Below the pieces are notes generated by a model, which was given only the letters and a program-made list of their open reading frames with translations, was not told where the DNA came from and searched no databases. Shown here piece by piece: positions 1 through 5,327 of a stretch of 5,431 nucleotides of DNA (the stretch's first letter is position 1; each line of letters opens with the position of its first letter). Source of the DNA: an uncultured Enorma sp. (GTDB lineage: Bacteria > Actinomycetota > Coriobacteriia > Coriobacteriales > Coriobacteriaceae); contig CAJLVH010000134.1 in the NCBI GenBank assembly GCA_905210055.1, positions 1-5,431 on the forward strand. Reading direction: 5' to 3'. Made by a program: the position numbers and the translations under genes.

Positions 1-2
1 GC

Positions 3-422
3 GGCTCCTCGCTCGGCTCGCTCGCAGGCAGCCTGGGCGGCATCCTTCCGCTCGCGCGCATCATCGTCGGCGCGGTGCTTGTCATCTGCTTCTTCCTGCC
101 GATGTACGGCCTGTATGGCATCGCCGAGGTCAGCCCCATGCAGATGACGTTTGGCCTCGACGTCTTCGGCCAGCACGTCGACGGCTCGATCAAGAACCTC
201 TACTACCTCATCCCGGGCATCGTAACGCTCGCCGCCACCTTCCTGTACCAGGGACGTGAGGCGAACATCGCCCCGCTCCTCGCCGGCGTGCTCGGCCTCA
301 TCTTCATCTTCATGACGATGGAAGACGGCGTCAGCATCCTGTTCGGTGGTTGGCTCTTCATCATCGCCTGCATCGTGGGCATTGCGATTGGCGCGCTCCA
401 GACGTTCGCAGGGCGGAAGTAA
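3..422 (+). CDS. C-terminal part of a multi-pass membrane protein of unknown function (5' end outside window)
   Basis: The reading frame is open from the first bases of the window to a TAA at 420-422, so 139 residues of a longer protein are visible. An internal GTG at 75 could be mistaken for a start, but the upstream frame is open and protein-like and no ribosome binding site precedes it. The visible part begins with a Gly/Ser/Leu-rich stretch (GSSLGSLAGSLGG). About four hydrophobic segments follow, near visible residues 14-36, 68-84, 88-106 and 113-134, and the protein ends in a short basic tail (FAGRK). A soluble loop of about 30 residues (roughly 38-67) separates the first two segments. 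I recognise no catalytic motif or family. The protein should sit in the cytoplasmic membrane. It converges on lysS and shares a terminator region with it. The membrane location is a fairly safe inference; the function is unknown. Confidence 0.75.
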   Translation, partial: GSSLGSLAGSLGGILPLARIIVGAVLVICFFLPMYGLYGIAEVSPMQMTFGLDVFGQHVDGSIKNLYYLIPGIVTLAATFLYQGREANIAPLLAGVLGLIFIFMTMEDGVSILFGGWLFIIACIVGIAIGALQTFAGRK

Positions 423-484
423 GGCTCGCAAGCGTAGACTGCGGTAGATACTTTCTCTGATACGGTACCCAACCAGCTAGCATC

Positions 485-526
485 AAAAGGGGGGGCCAGC
501 CGAAGTTCGGCTGCCCCCGCTCTTTT
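485..526. terminator. Probable bidirectional intrinsic terminator between convergent genes
   Basis: A GC-rich stem pairs GGGGG (491-495) with CCCCC (514-518), and CAGCCGA-type sequence (497-503) with TCGGCTG (507-513), with one bulged C and a tight loop. It is flanked by AAAA (485-488) on the left and TTTT (523-526) on the right, so each strand has a short U-tract after the hairpin. It lies between the membrane-protein stop (422) and the lysS stop (583), where a two-way terminator is expected. Confidence 0.75.
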
Positions 527-582
527 CATAGTTCTTGCCGAGAAGTCCCGTCTGCAGCAACGGCGGCAAACGCGCGTGCAGC

Positions 583-2598
583 TTAGTAGAGCTTCGCGCC
601 CGCCGGGATGCTGTCGTCCACGATGAGGACGTTCAGGCGCTCCTCGGCCTCGTCGCCCTCGCCCTCGGCGTGCACGGCGCTGATGATCATGCCGCAGGAA
701 TCGATGCCCATCATCTTGCGCGGGGGCAGGTTCGTGATGGCGACGAGGGTCTTGCCCACGAGCTCCTCCGGCTCGTAATAGTCGTGGATGCCGGAGAGGA
801 TCACGCGGTCCTCGCCCGAGCCGTCGTCCAGCGTGAAGGCGAGGAGCTTCTTGCTCTTCTTCACCGCCTCGCAGGCCTTCACCTTCACCGCGCGGAAGTC
901 GGAGCGGCTGAACGTGTCGAAGTCGACGAAGTCCTCGAAGAGCGGCTCGATCTGCACCTTGCTATAGTCGATCGTGGGCTTCTTGGGCTCCACGAAGGGG
1001 CTCGCCGCACCCGCGGCCTGCTCGGCAGTAGCAGCTTCCTGCGCGGCCTTCGCCGCAGCAGCGCCGCTCGCGGCTCCCTTCTCGGGGCGCATATGCGGGA
1101 AGAGCAGCACGTCGCGAATGCTCGCGGAATTCGTGAGCAGCATGACCACGCGGTCGATGCCGATGCCGATGCCACCGGCCGGCGGCATGCCGTACTCGAG
1201 CGCGCGCACGTAGTCCTCGTCGTACTCCATGGCCTCGTCGTCGCCGCCGGCCTTCTCCTCCATCTGCTTGGCGAAGCGCTCCGCCTGGTCGACGGGGTCG
1301 TTGAGCTCACTGAAGGCGTTCGCGTACTCGTGGCCGGCAATGACCAGCTCGAAGCGATGCGTGAGGCGCGGGTCGTCCTCGAAGCGCTTGGCGAGCGGGC
1401 TCACCTCGACGGGATAATCGACCACGAACGTGGGGTTCACGATGGAATCCTCGCCGCGCTCGTCGTAGATCTCGGCGATGAGCTTGCCGGCGCCCCACTC
1501 GGACTTGACCTCGATGCCGCACTCGGCGGCAGCGGCGCGCAGCTCCTCGATGGGCGTATCGAGCGTGAGCTCCCTGCCCATTACCTCGGAGACGATCTCG
1601 GTCATGGGGCGGCTCGGCCAGGTGCCGGAAAGATCGATCGTCTGCCCCTGATACTCAATCTGCTCGCCCGCGCCGATGGCCTTGGCGGCAGCCTTGATGA
1701 CGCCCTCGGCGAGCTCCTTCATGCCCTCGAGGTCGCTGTAGGCGCGGTACGCCTCCATGGTGGTGAACTCGGGGTTGTGCGTTTGGTCCATGCCTTCGTT
1801 GCGGAAGATGCGGCCGATCTCGAACACGCGCTCGTAGCCGCCCACGAGCAGGCGCTTCAGGTGCAGCTCGGTCGCGATGCGCAGGTAGCACTCCTGGTTG
1901 AGCGCGTTGAAGTGCGTAATGAACGGCTTCGCGGTGGCGCCGCCCTGAATGGTCTGGAGAATCGGGGTCTCGACCTCCATGTAGGCGTTGTCCTCCATGT
2001 AACGGCGGAACGCCGAGATGATCTGCGAGCGCTTGCGGAACGTGTCGCGCACGTCGTCGTTCATGATGAGATCCACGTAGCGCTGACGGTAACGGGTCTC
2101 CTTATCGGAAAGGCCGTGGAACTTCTCGGGCAGCGGGCGCACGGCCTTGGAGAGCAACGTGAGCTTGGTGGGTGCCACGGAAAGCTGACCGCGCTTCGTG
2201 CGCACGACCTTGCCCGTCACGCCCACGATGTCACCCAGGTCGAGCTCGCCCAGGAGCTCCCAGTCCGTCTCGCTCATGTCGTTCACGCGGCAGAAGAGCT
2301 GGATCTCGGCCGTCGTATCGCGCACCACCGCGAAGGCGATCTTGCCCTGGCCGCGCTTCGCCATGATGCGGCCGCCGATGCTCACCACGTCTTCCGTGTC
2401 CTCACCAGCGGCAAGCCCGGCGTACTTCGCCTCGATATCGGCAACGTAGTCGGTCACCTCGGAGTGCTCCGGGTACGCCTCGCCGCCGGCGGCGAGGATC
2501 GCAGCACGCTTCGCCAGGCGATGGGCGCGCTCGTCGTTCAACGTCGAGACCGCGTCTGCCGCGGCCGCCTGCTGTGCCTGCTCTTGCTGCTCTGCCAT
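583..2598 (-). CDS. lysS: Lysyl-tRNA synthetase (class II) with C-terminal tRNA-binding domain
   Basis: LysRS charges tRNA-Lys with lysine in the cytoplasm. The protein is 671 residues from the chosen ATG, against roughly 500 for the usual bacterial enzyme. Residues 1-20 are Ala/Gln-rich. An anticodon-binding OB fold lies at about 70-150. The class II core follows: motif 1 near 187-215 (ending VETPIL), motif 2 at about 255-283 with FRNEGMDQTHNPEFT, and motif 3 at about 472-502 with GGIGIGIDR. An Ala-rich linker (about 509-532) leads to an extra domain at about 553-671. That domain has DFRAVKV, LSGIHDYYEPEELVGK, NLPPRKMMGI and SCGMI, the signature of the Trbp111/EMAPII-like domain normally found on MetRS. 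The start at 2598 is chosen because AAGGAG lies 6 nt upstream; a tandem ATG at 2601 would leave only 3 nt. The frame stays open upstream to 2709, but that part reads through a terminator and is not protein-like. Confidence 0.96.
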   Translation of the reverse strand: MAEQQEQAQQAAAADAVSTLNDERAHRLAKRAAILAAGGEAYPEHSEVTDYVADIEAKYAGLAAGEDTEDVVSIGGRIMAKRGQGKIAFAVVRDTTAEIQLFCRVNDMSETDWELLGELDLGDIVGVTGKVVRTKRGQLSVAPTKLTLLSKAVRPLPEKFHGLSDKETRYRQRYVDLIMNDDVRDTFRKRSQIISAFRRYMEDNAYMEVETPILQTIQGGATAKPFITHFNALNQECYLRIATELHLKRLLVGGYERVFEIGRIFRNEGMDQTHNPEFTTMEAYRAYSDLEGMKELAEGVIKAAAKAIGAGEQIEYQGQTIDLSGTWPSRPMTEIVSEVMGRELTLDTPIEELRAAAAECGIEVKSEWGAGKLIAEIYDERGEDSIVNPTFVVDYPVEVSPLAKRFEDDPRLTHRFELVIAGHEYANAFSELNDPVDQAERFAKQMEEKAGGDDEAMEYDEDYVRALEYGMPPAGGIGIGIDRVVMLLTNSASIRDVLLFPHMRPEKGAASGAAAAKAAQEAATAEQAAGAASPFVEPKKPTIDYSKVQIEPLFEDFVDFDTFSRSDFRAVKVKACEAVKKSKKLLAFTLDDGSGEDRVILSGIHDYYEPEELVGKTLVAITNLPPRKMMGIDSCGMIISAVHAEGEGDEAEERLNVLIVDDSIPAGAKLY

Positions 2599-2604
2599 CA
2601 TCTG

Positions 2605-2610
2605 CTCCTT
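2605..2610 (-). promoter_or_regulatory. Ribosome binding site that decides the lysS start
   Basis: AAGGAG on the minus strand ends 6 nt before the ATG at 2598 and 3 nt before the ATG at 2601. The spacing favours the second of the two adjacent ATG codons and excludes the longer reading frame beginning at 2709. Confidence 0.7.
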
Positions 2611-2626
2611 GCTCGAATCGCAGGGT

Positions 2627-2655
2627 GATCCCGCAAACGCTTGAGCGGCGGGATC
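2627..2655 (-). promoter_or_regulatory. Stem-loop in the lysS leader
   Basis: A perfect 8-bp stem (GATCCCGC at 2648-2655 on the minus strand with GCGGGATC at 2627-2634) encloses a 13-nt loop. The loop can itself form a 4-bp stem (CGCT with AGCG, 2638-2647). No T-tract follows, so this is not a standard terminator. It ends about 16 nt before the lysS ribosome binding site and, if the weak promoter at 2659-2687 is real, would sit at the 5' end of the mRNA. It could stabilise the message or tune translation. The fold is seen in the sequence; the role is unknown. Confidence 0.5.
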
Positions 2656-2658
2656 GGA

Positions 2659-2687
2659 ACTAGAATCGAAAAAGCTCCCTAGGTCGA
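2659..2687 (-). promoter_or_regulatory. Weak candidate lysS promoter overlapping the greA terminator
   Basis: Read on the minus strand, TCGACC (2682-2687) lies 17 bp from TCTAGT (2659-2664). Each matches four of six bases of the sigma-70-type consensus. The -35 falls inside the upstream terminator hairpin. No better promoter is visible between the terminator and the lysS start, so lysS depends on this site, on readthrough from greA, or on a promoter I cannot recognise. Confidence 0.25.
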
Positions 2688-2700
2688 GACCCGGGGAGCT
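2669..2700 (-). terminator. Intrinsic terminator downstream of greA
   Basis: On the minus strand AGCTCCC (2694-2700) pairs with GGGAGCT (2673-2679). An inner GGTC/GACC stem (2688-2691 with 2682-2685) extends it after a small internal mismatch. A run of five T residues follows directly (2669-2673). It lies about 30 nt after the greA stop and 70 nt before the lysS start, so it ends the greA transcript or acts as an attenuator in front of lysS. Confidence 0.8.
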
Positions 2701-2730
2701 CCTAACCACGCGACGCGCTCGACCCGGGGT

Positions 2731-3204
2731 CTAGCGCGAGATCTTCGTGATAGTGTACGTGCGCGTCTTGCCAGAGGGAAGCTGGACCTCGACGGTCTCG
2801 CCCTCGGCGTGGTTGATGATCGCACGGCCGATGGGCGACTCGTTGGAAATGCGGTGACGGAGCGAATCAGTCTCGGTGCTACCCACGATCGTGACCTCGG
2901 TCACTTCGCCGTTCTCGTCCACGAGTTCGACAACACAACCGAGCGACACGGTGAAGGTGTGGCCGGTGTCCTCGGCATCCTTGGCATTCGCGAGGATGGC
3001 GCGAATCTCGTTGATGCGAGCGGCGTTCTTCGCCTGCTCCTCGCGGGCGTCGTCGTACTCGGAGTTCTCGGAAAGGTCGCCGAAGTCGCGCGCGACCTTG
3101 ATGCGCTCGACGATCTCCTTGGTGAGGTCGCCCTCGCGATACGCGAGCTCTTCCTCGAGCTTCTGGCGACCTTCGGCGGTAAGTACAATCTCATTCGTTT
3201 CCAT
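2731..3204 (-). CDS. greA: Transcription elongation factor GreA
   Basis: GreA enters the secondary channel of RNA polymerase and stimulates cleavage of backtracked RNA, rescuing stalled elongation complexes. The protein is 157 residues, close to the family norm of about 158. The N-terminal half (about 1-75) is the antiparallel coiled coil. Its tip reads RDFGDLSENSEYDDAREEQ, with D43 and E46 matching the acidic tip residues that act at the polymerase active site (E. coli D41 and E44). The C-terminal half (about 80-157) is the FKBP-like domain with the signature ISNESPIGRAII followed by the typical PSGKTRTYTI ending. The ATG at 3204 is chosen because AAGGAG (3213-3218) lies 8 nt upstream; an ATG at 3222 would start upstream of that site. 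It follows tatA by 105 nt and is followed by a terminator. I could not find a convincing promoter of its own. Confidence 0.97.
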   Translation of the reverse strand: METNEIVLTAEGRQKLEEELAYREGDLTKEIVERIKVARDFGDLSENSEYDDAREEQAKNAARINEIRAILANAKDAEDTGHTFTVSLGCVVELVDENGEVTEVTIVGSTETDSLRHRISNESPIGRAIINHAEGETVEVQLPSGKTRTYTITKISR

Positions 3205-3247
3205 TGAGCAGGCTCCTTGCATCTATGCTAGCTCGATGTGCGTACAC

Positions 3248-3283
3248 ATAATAACGGCCGACGCCCCGTTCGGGTAGCCGGCC
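3248..3283 (-). terminator. Probable terminator hairpin between tatA and greA
   Basis: On the minus strand GGCCGGC (3277-3283) pairs with GTCGGCC (3256-3262), including one G-U pair. An inner CCCG/CGGG stem (3271-3274 with 3265-3268) is closed by a two-base loop, which would open somewhat in practice. It is followed by the T-rich GTTATTAT rather than a clean T-run, so termination may be partial, leaving some readthrough into greA. A smaller GTTCT/AGAAC hairpin (3290-3305) lies between it and the tatA stop. Confidence 0.5.
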
Positions 3284-3309
3284 GCAAACGTTCTATAGGA
3301 AGAACAAAG

Positions 3310-3570
3310 CTACTCCGAAATGGGGCTTTCGTCTTCGGACTCTTCCTTCTTCTTCTTGGCCTCGGCAAGCTTCTCCTCGAGCTCGCGGATCTCGCGATCC
3401 TCCTCGCTCTCCTCAGCGGGAGCGGACTCCTCGTCGCCCTTACCGGACATACCCTCGCGAAGACCCTTCACCGTGGCACCCAGCGACTTGCCGAGCTGCG
3501 GAAGCGCCTTGGGTCCGAAGATGAGCAGGGCGATGATCAGAATGACGATCCACTCAAAGCCTTTAGGCAT
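3310..3570 (-). CDS. tatA: Twin-arginine translocase subunit, TatA family
   Basis: TatA is the small membrane protein that oligomerises with TatC to move folded, twin-arginine-signal proteins across the cytoplasmic membrane. The 86-residue product has the usual order. A short N-terminus with an acidic residue (E7) precedes a single transmembrane helix at about 6-19. The hinge FGPKALPQLG (18-27) and an amphipathic helix (about 22-41) follow. The tail is highly charged: Glu-rich, then a Lys/Glu heptad-like segment (about 55-80) that may form a coiled coil. The ATG at 3570 is chosen because GGAGGA (3576-3581) lies 5 nt upstream and because starting there puts the helix at the N-terminus, as in the family; an upstream ATG at 3630 lies beyond the promoter. 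TatA and TatB are hard to separate on sequence alone; the FGPK-LP-LG hinge and short length favour TatA/E. No tatC is adjacent. Confidence 0.9.
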   Translation of the reverse strand: MPKGFEWIVILIIALLIFGPKALPQLGKSLGATVKGLREGMSGKGDEESAPAEESEEDREIRELEEKLAEAKKKKEESEDESPISE

Positions 3571-3605
3571 AGTATTCCTCCAATACTGGAAAACGAGCTC
3601 GGTTG

Positions 3606-3634
3606 AGTATACCGCGAGGGTGCTTGCCAAACAA
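3606..3634 (-). promoter_or_regulatory. Promoter for tatA
   Basis: On the minus strand a -10 TATACT (3606-3611, five of six consensus bases) is preceded at 17 bp by a weak -35 TTGTTT (3629-3634). It lies about 36 nt upstream of the tatA ATG, leaving a short leader that contains the GGAGGA site. The same TATACT hexamer recurs in front of veg. Confidence 0.6.
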
Positions 3635-3734
3635 CCATTTCATAGCATAAGCGCGATTGTGCGGAGTGGAAGAATTCGCAGGAGGATGCCCATGAGCTGG
3701 AGTCATAAGAGGCCAGGGGATGTAAACGTTTCGT

Positions 3735-3771
3735 AAAACCCCAAAGCCCCAGGTTCATCCCCACTTGGGGT
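3735..3771 (-). terminator. Possible second, weaker terminator behind the proline tRNA
   Basis: On the minus strand ACCCCAAG (3764-3771) pairs with TTTGGGGT (3738-3745), with one G-U pair, around an 18-nt loop, and a TTTT run follows (3735-3738). It lies about 30 nt past the stronger hairpin at 3803-3836 and would act as a back-up, protecting the tatA promoter from readthrough. The loop is long, so this is less certain than the first hairpin. Confidence 0.45.
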
Positions 3772-3802
3772 CTTGGTATACCGAATAATCCTCGCCGATA
3801 CC

Positions 3803-3836
3803 AAAACAGGCCAGAGCGGATACCCACTCTGGCCTG
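3803..3836 (-). terminator. Strong intrinsic terminator downstream of tRNA-Pro
   Basis: A perfect 10-bp stem, CAGGCCAGAG (3827-3836 read on the minus strand) with CTCTGGCCTG (3807-3816), can be extended inward by TGG/CCG pairing to a GTAT loop. TTTT follows (3803-3806). It begins 11 nt after the tRNA 3' end. As no terminator separates ispE from the tRNA, it may also end the veg-ispE transcript. Confidence 0.9.
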
Positions 3837-3847
3837 CGAAAATACGA

Positions 3848-3924
3848 TGGTCGGGTTGACTGGATTTGAACCAGCGACCCCCGCGTCCCGAACGCGGTGC
3901 TCTACCAAACTGAGCCACAACCCG
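3848..3924 (-). tRNA. tRNA-Pro (anticodon CGG), CCA encoded
   Basis: The 77-nt cloverleaf on the minus strand has a fully paired acceptor stem (CGGGTTG with CAACCCG). The D arm is GCTC-AGTTTGGTA-GAGC. The anticodon stem CCGCG/CGCGG encloses the loop TTCGGGA. The T arm is CTGG-TTCAAAT-CCAG. Discriminator A and an encoded CCA complete it. The anticodon CGG (plus-strand positions 3888-3890) reads the proline codon CCG, and G37 next to it is typical of proline tRNAs. CCG is expected to be common in a high-GC genome. The gene lies 38 nt after ispE on the same strand and is followed by a strong terminator. Confidence 0.97.
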
Positions 3925-3933
3925 AAGCAGATA

Positions 3934-3960
3934 GCTATACTAGCAGAACGTTTCGAACAA
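3934..3960 (-). promoter_or_regulatory. Weak candidate promoter for tRNA-Pro
   Basis: In the 38-nt gap between ispE and the tRNA, the minus strand has TATAGC (3934-3939) and TTGTTC (3955-3960), spaced 15 bp, which is shorter than ideal. The same gap carries an inverted repeat, CTAGCA (3940-3945) and TGCTAG (3961-3966), that overlaps the ispE stop codon. The tRNA could instead be transcribed from the veg promoter. Confidence 0.3.
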
Positions 3961-3962
3961 TG

Positions 3963-4865
3963 CTAGCTCTCGATTACCGTTGCTCCCGACTTTTCCATGG
4001 TTGCCGCATATGCCCACCATTCATGCAGGTTTTGAGCAGCCGCGGCGATCGCGCGGGCGCGCTCGAGCGAATCGCAGAGCGCGAACGAGCACGCCCCCGA
4101 ACCCGACATCAGCGCAGCACGAACACCCTGCTGCGCGCGCAACCACGCCAGCACGTCATCAATCTGCGGCTCGAGCGCGCACGACGCAGGCGCGAGGTTA
4201 TTCGCGATGCTCGCGCAAACGGCATCGCCATCATGGTTGCGCAGCGCCTCGATCATAGGATCCAACGGCGGCAACGGACACGGCTCCTCATCGAAACGCG
4301 CGTAGGCGGCTCCGGCGCTCACGCCGGCATCCTGCGGCTTCACGAGCACGACCGGCATACCCTCGAACGGCTCGAAGCGCTCCCGCAGGCAATCGCCCGC
4401 ACCATCGAGATATGCGAGCGGGCCATGCAAGAAGAAGGGGACGTCGGCACCGATGCTGCGCGCGACCTTATCCACCCGCTCATCGTGCACGTCGATTCCC
4501 CACAGCTTGCACAAGCCCACGAGCACCGCCGCGGCATCTGCGGAAGGGCCGCCGAGCCCCGCCTGCAGCGGAATGCGCTTTTCGATCGAGATATGCGCAC
4601 GCGGCTCGAAGCCGAATGCACGCGCCAGCTCAACAGCCGCGCGATATGCGGTATTCCGCTCCATGGGAACGTCTACGGCGGGTTCGGTGAGCACCACGAG
4701 CTCGTTCGCCGGTTCGATGCGCAGGGTGTCGGCCAAATCGAGCGCCGCCATCACGGAGTCGACGCGATGGTAGCCGCGTCCGTCTTTTTCGGTATGGATA
4801 CCGAGGTAGAAATTGATCTTCGACGGAGCGGAAACGACGATGGGGACGTCGGTGCTAGTTTTCAT
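3963..4865 (-). CDS. ispE: 4-diphosphocytidyl-2-C-methyl-D-erythritol kinase
   Basis: IspE is the GHMP-family kinase that uses ATP to phosphorylate 4-diphosphocytidyl-2-C-methyl-D-erythritol at the 2-hydroxyl, the fourth step of the MEP pathway to isopentenyl diphosphate. The 300-residue protein has the family landmarks: APSKINFYLGI with K16 near the N-terminus, GRGYHRVDSV with H33, and the ATP-binding loop PLQAGLGGPSADAAA (99-113). Further on are GADVPFFL with D141, NNL (222-224), and the third GHMP motif MSGSGACSFAL (253-263). The loop has Pro and Ala where the usual form is GGGSSDAA or GGSADAA. The ATG at 4865 overlaps the end of veg by 11 nt and has only a weak AGG behind it, so translation is probably coupled to veg. 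The open frame continuing upstream to 4949 is a shadow of veg. Veg-IspE adjacency is also known from Bacillus. Confidence 0.95.
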   Translation of the reverse strand: MKTSTDVPIVVSAPSKINFYLGIHTEKDGRGYHRVDSVMAALDLADTLRIEPANELVVLTEPAVDVPMERNTAYRAAVELARAFGFEPRAHISIEKRIPLQAGLGGPSADAAAVLVGLCKLWGIDVHDERVDKVARSIGADVPFFLHGPLAYLDGAGDCLRERFEPFEGMPVVLVKPQDAGVSAGAAYARFDEEPCPLPPLDPMIEALRNHDGDAVCASIANNLAPASCALEPQIDDVLAWLRAQQGVRAALMSGSGACSFALCDSLERARAIAAAAQNLHEWWAYAATMEKSGATVIES

Positions 4866-5151
4866 CGGCCTGGTCGACGGCGGGCGTGAAGATGTGCTCG
4901 CCCGTCTCGGGATCAAAGAGCTCGACCGTGCCCGTGAGCACGTCGACATACTGGTAGCTTTGGCGCGAGGTGCGACCGCGGCGCTCGGTCACCTCGACGA
5001 CGAACACCGCAGGATGCACGGACTTGACGACACCCATGCGCTCGATGACGCGCGTGCGCCCCATGTTCGCCTTGACCTTCACGCGCTGGTCGACCATGCC
5101 GCCCAGCAGCTCCTGGATCTCTTCGACTTTATTGACTTCAGCCTCTGCCAT
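4855..5151 (-). CDS. veg: Veg family protein (DUF1021)
   Basis: The 98-residue product matches Veg, a small protein of Bacillota and relatives (86 residues in B. subtilis, where it is linked to biofilm matrix gene control and lies close to ispE). Visible family positions are VKVKANMGRTRVIERMG (about 25-41), then HPAVFVVEV (about 46-54), then SYQYVDVLTGTVELF (about 65-79). These are the conserved core of a small beta-rich fold. The C-terminal tail (about 80-98) is acidic and variable. The ATG at 5151 is chosen because GGGAGG (5160-5165) lies 8 nt upstream. The open frame continues to 5400, but that part runs through the promoter and repeats and is not protein-like. veg is first in an operon with ispE. 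Its molecular role in this organism cannot be read from the sequence. Confidence 0.93.
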   Translation of the reverse strand: MAEAEVNKVEEIQELLGGMVDQRVKVKANMGRTRVIERMGVVKSVHPAVFVVEVTERRGRTSRQSYQYVDVLTGTVELFDPETGEHIFTPAVDQADEN

Positions 5152-5213
5152 GAATCGTGCCTCCCACGGGAGTACAAACAGTGAGCGTACCCCCAAGATA
5201 GTCAAACGAAGCG

Positions 5214-5243
5214 AGTATAGCAGCCTTGGAAGCAAAATGCGAA
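5214..5243 (-). promoter_or_regulatory. Promoter for the veg-ispE operon
   Basis: On the minus strand a -10 TATACT (5214-5219) is preceded at 18 bp by TTCGCA (5238-5243), which matches four of six -35 bases. The -10 lies about 60 nt upstream of the veg ATG. It is the best sigma-70-type site in the 280-nt region ahead of veg. Confidence 0.55.
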
Positions 5244-5250
5244 CGCAATG

Positions 5251-5316
5251 TACCCCGGGGATGAAGCTGACCCAATTGGGGACGCGCCAGCCAAGGGGGA
5301 CGGGGGATATTGGCCG
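5251..5316. repeat. Cluster of short palindromes in the veg upstream region
   Basis: This non-coding stretch contains two perfect palindromes, CCCCGGGG (5253-5260) and CCCAATTGGG (5271-5280). It also has an inverted pair GCCAA (5290-5294) and TTGGC (5310-5314) around a G-rich loop with two GGGGG runs. The composition differs sharply from the neighbouring genes. It resembles dispersed REP-like intergenic repeats, but a second copy cannot be seen within this window, so that identity is a guess. Confidence 0.4.
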
Positions 5317-5327
5317 GGCGGCCGGGC
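5312..5327. repeat. Tandem 8-bp duplication GGCCGGGC x2
   Basis: GGCCGGGC occurs at 5312-5319 and again at 5320-5327. The second copy is inside the left arm of the long inverted repeat and the first straddles its visible edge. The duplication may mark the true outer boundary of that repeat or simply reflect local GC-rich sequence. Confidence 0.6.

Noticed and set aside
535..2628. Plus-strand open frame of 697 codons opposite lysS
   Set aside because: It lies almost entirely antisense to a clear LysRS. The translation is the Leu/Ala/Val/Arg/His-rich composition produced by the reverse complement of GC3-rich codons, with no recognisable domain and no ribosome binding site.
2599..2730. T-box riboswitch controlling lysS
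   Set aside because: The leader is only about 70 nt after the terminator and lacks the conserved T-box antiterminator sequence; the terminator precedes the leader instead of following a specifier domain.
3236..3249. Small inverted repeat ATGTG-CGTA-CACAT upstream of greA as an operator
   Set aside because: Five-base arms of this kind arise by chance, and no promoter could be placed around it.
3897..4889. Plus-strand open frame of 330 codons opposite ispE and part of tRNA-Pro
   Set aside because: It is the shadow of ispE. The product is Arg-rich, has no domain, and would begin inside the tRNA gene.
4813..5184. Plus-strand open frame of 123 codons opposite veg
   Set aside because: It is antisense to a well-conserved Veg family gene, and its biased composition is explained by that gene.
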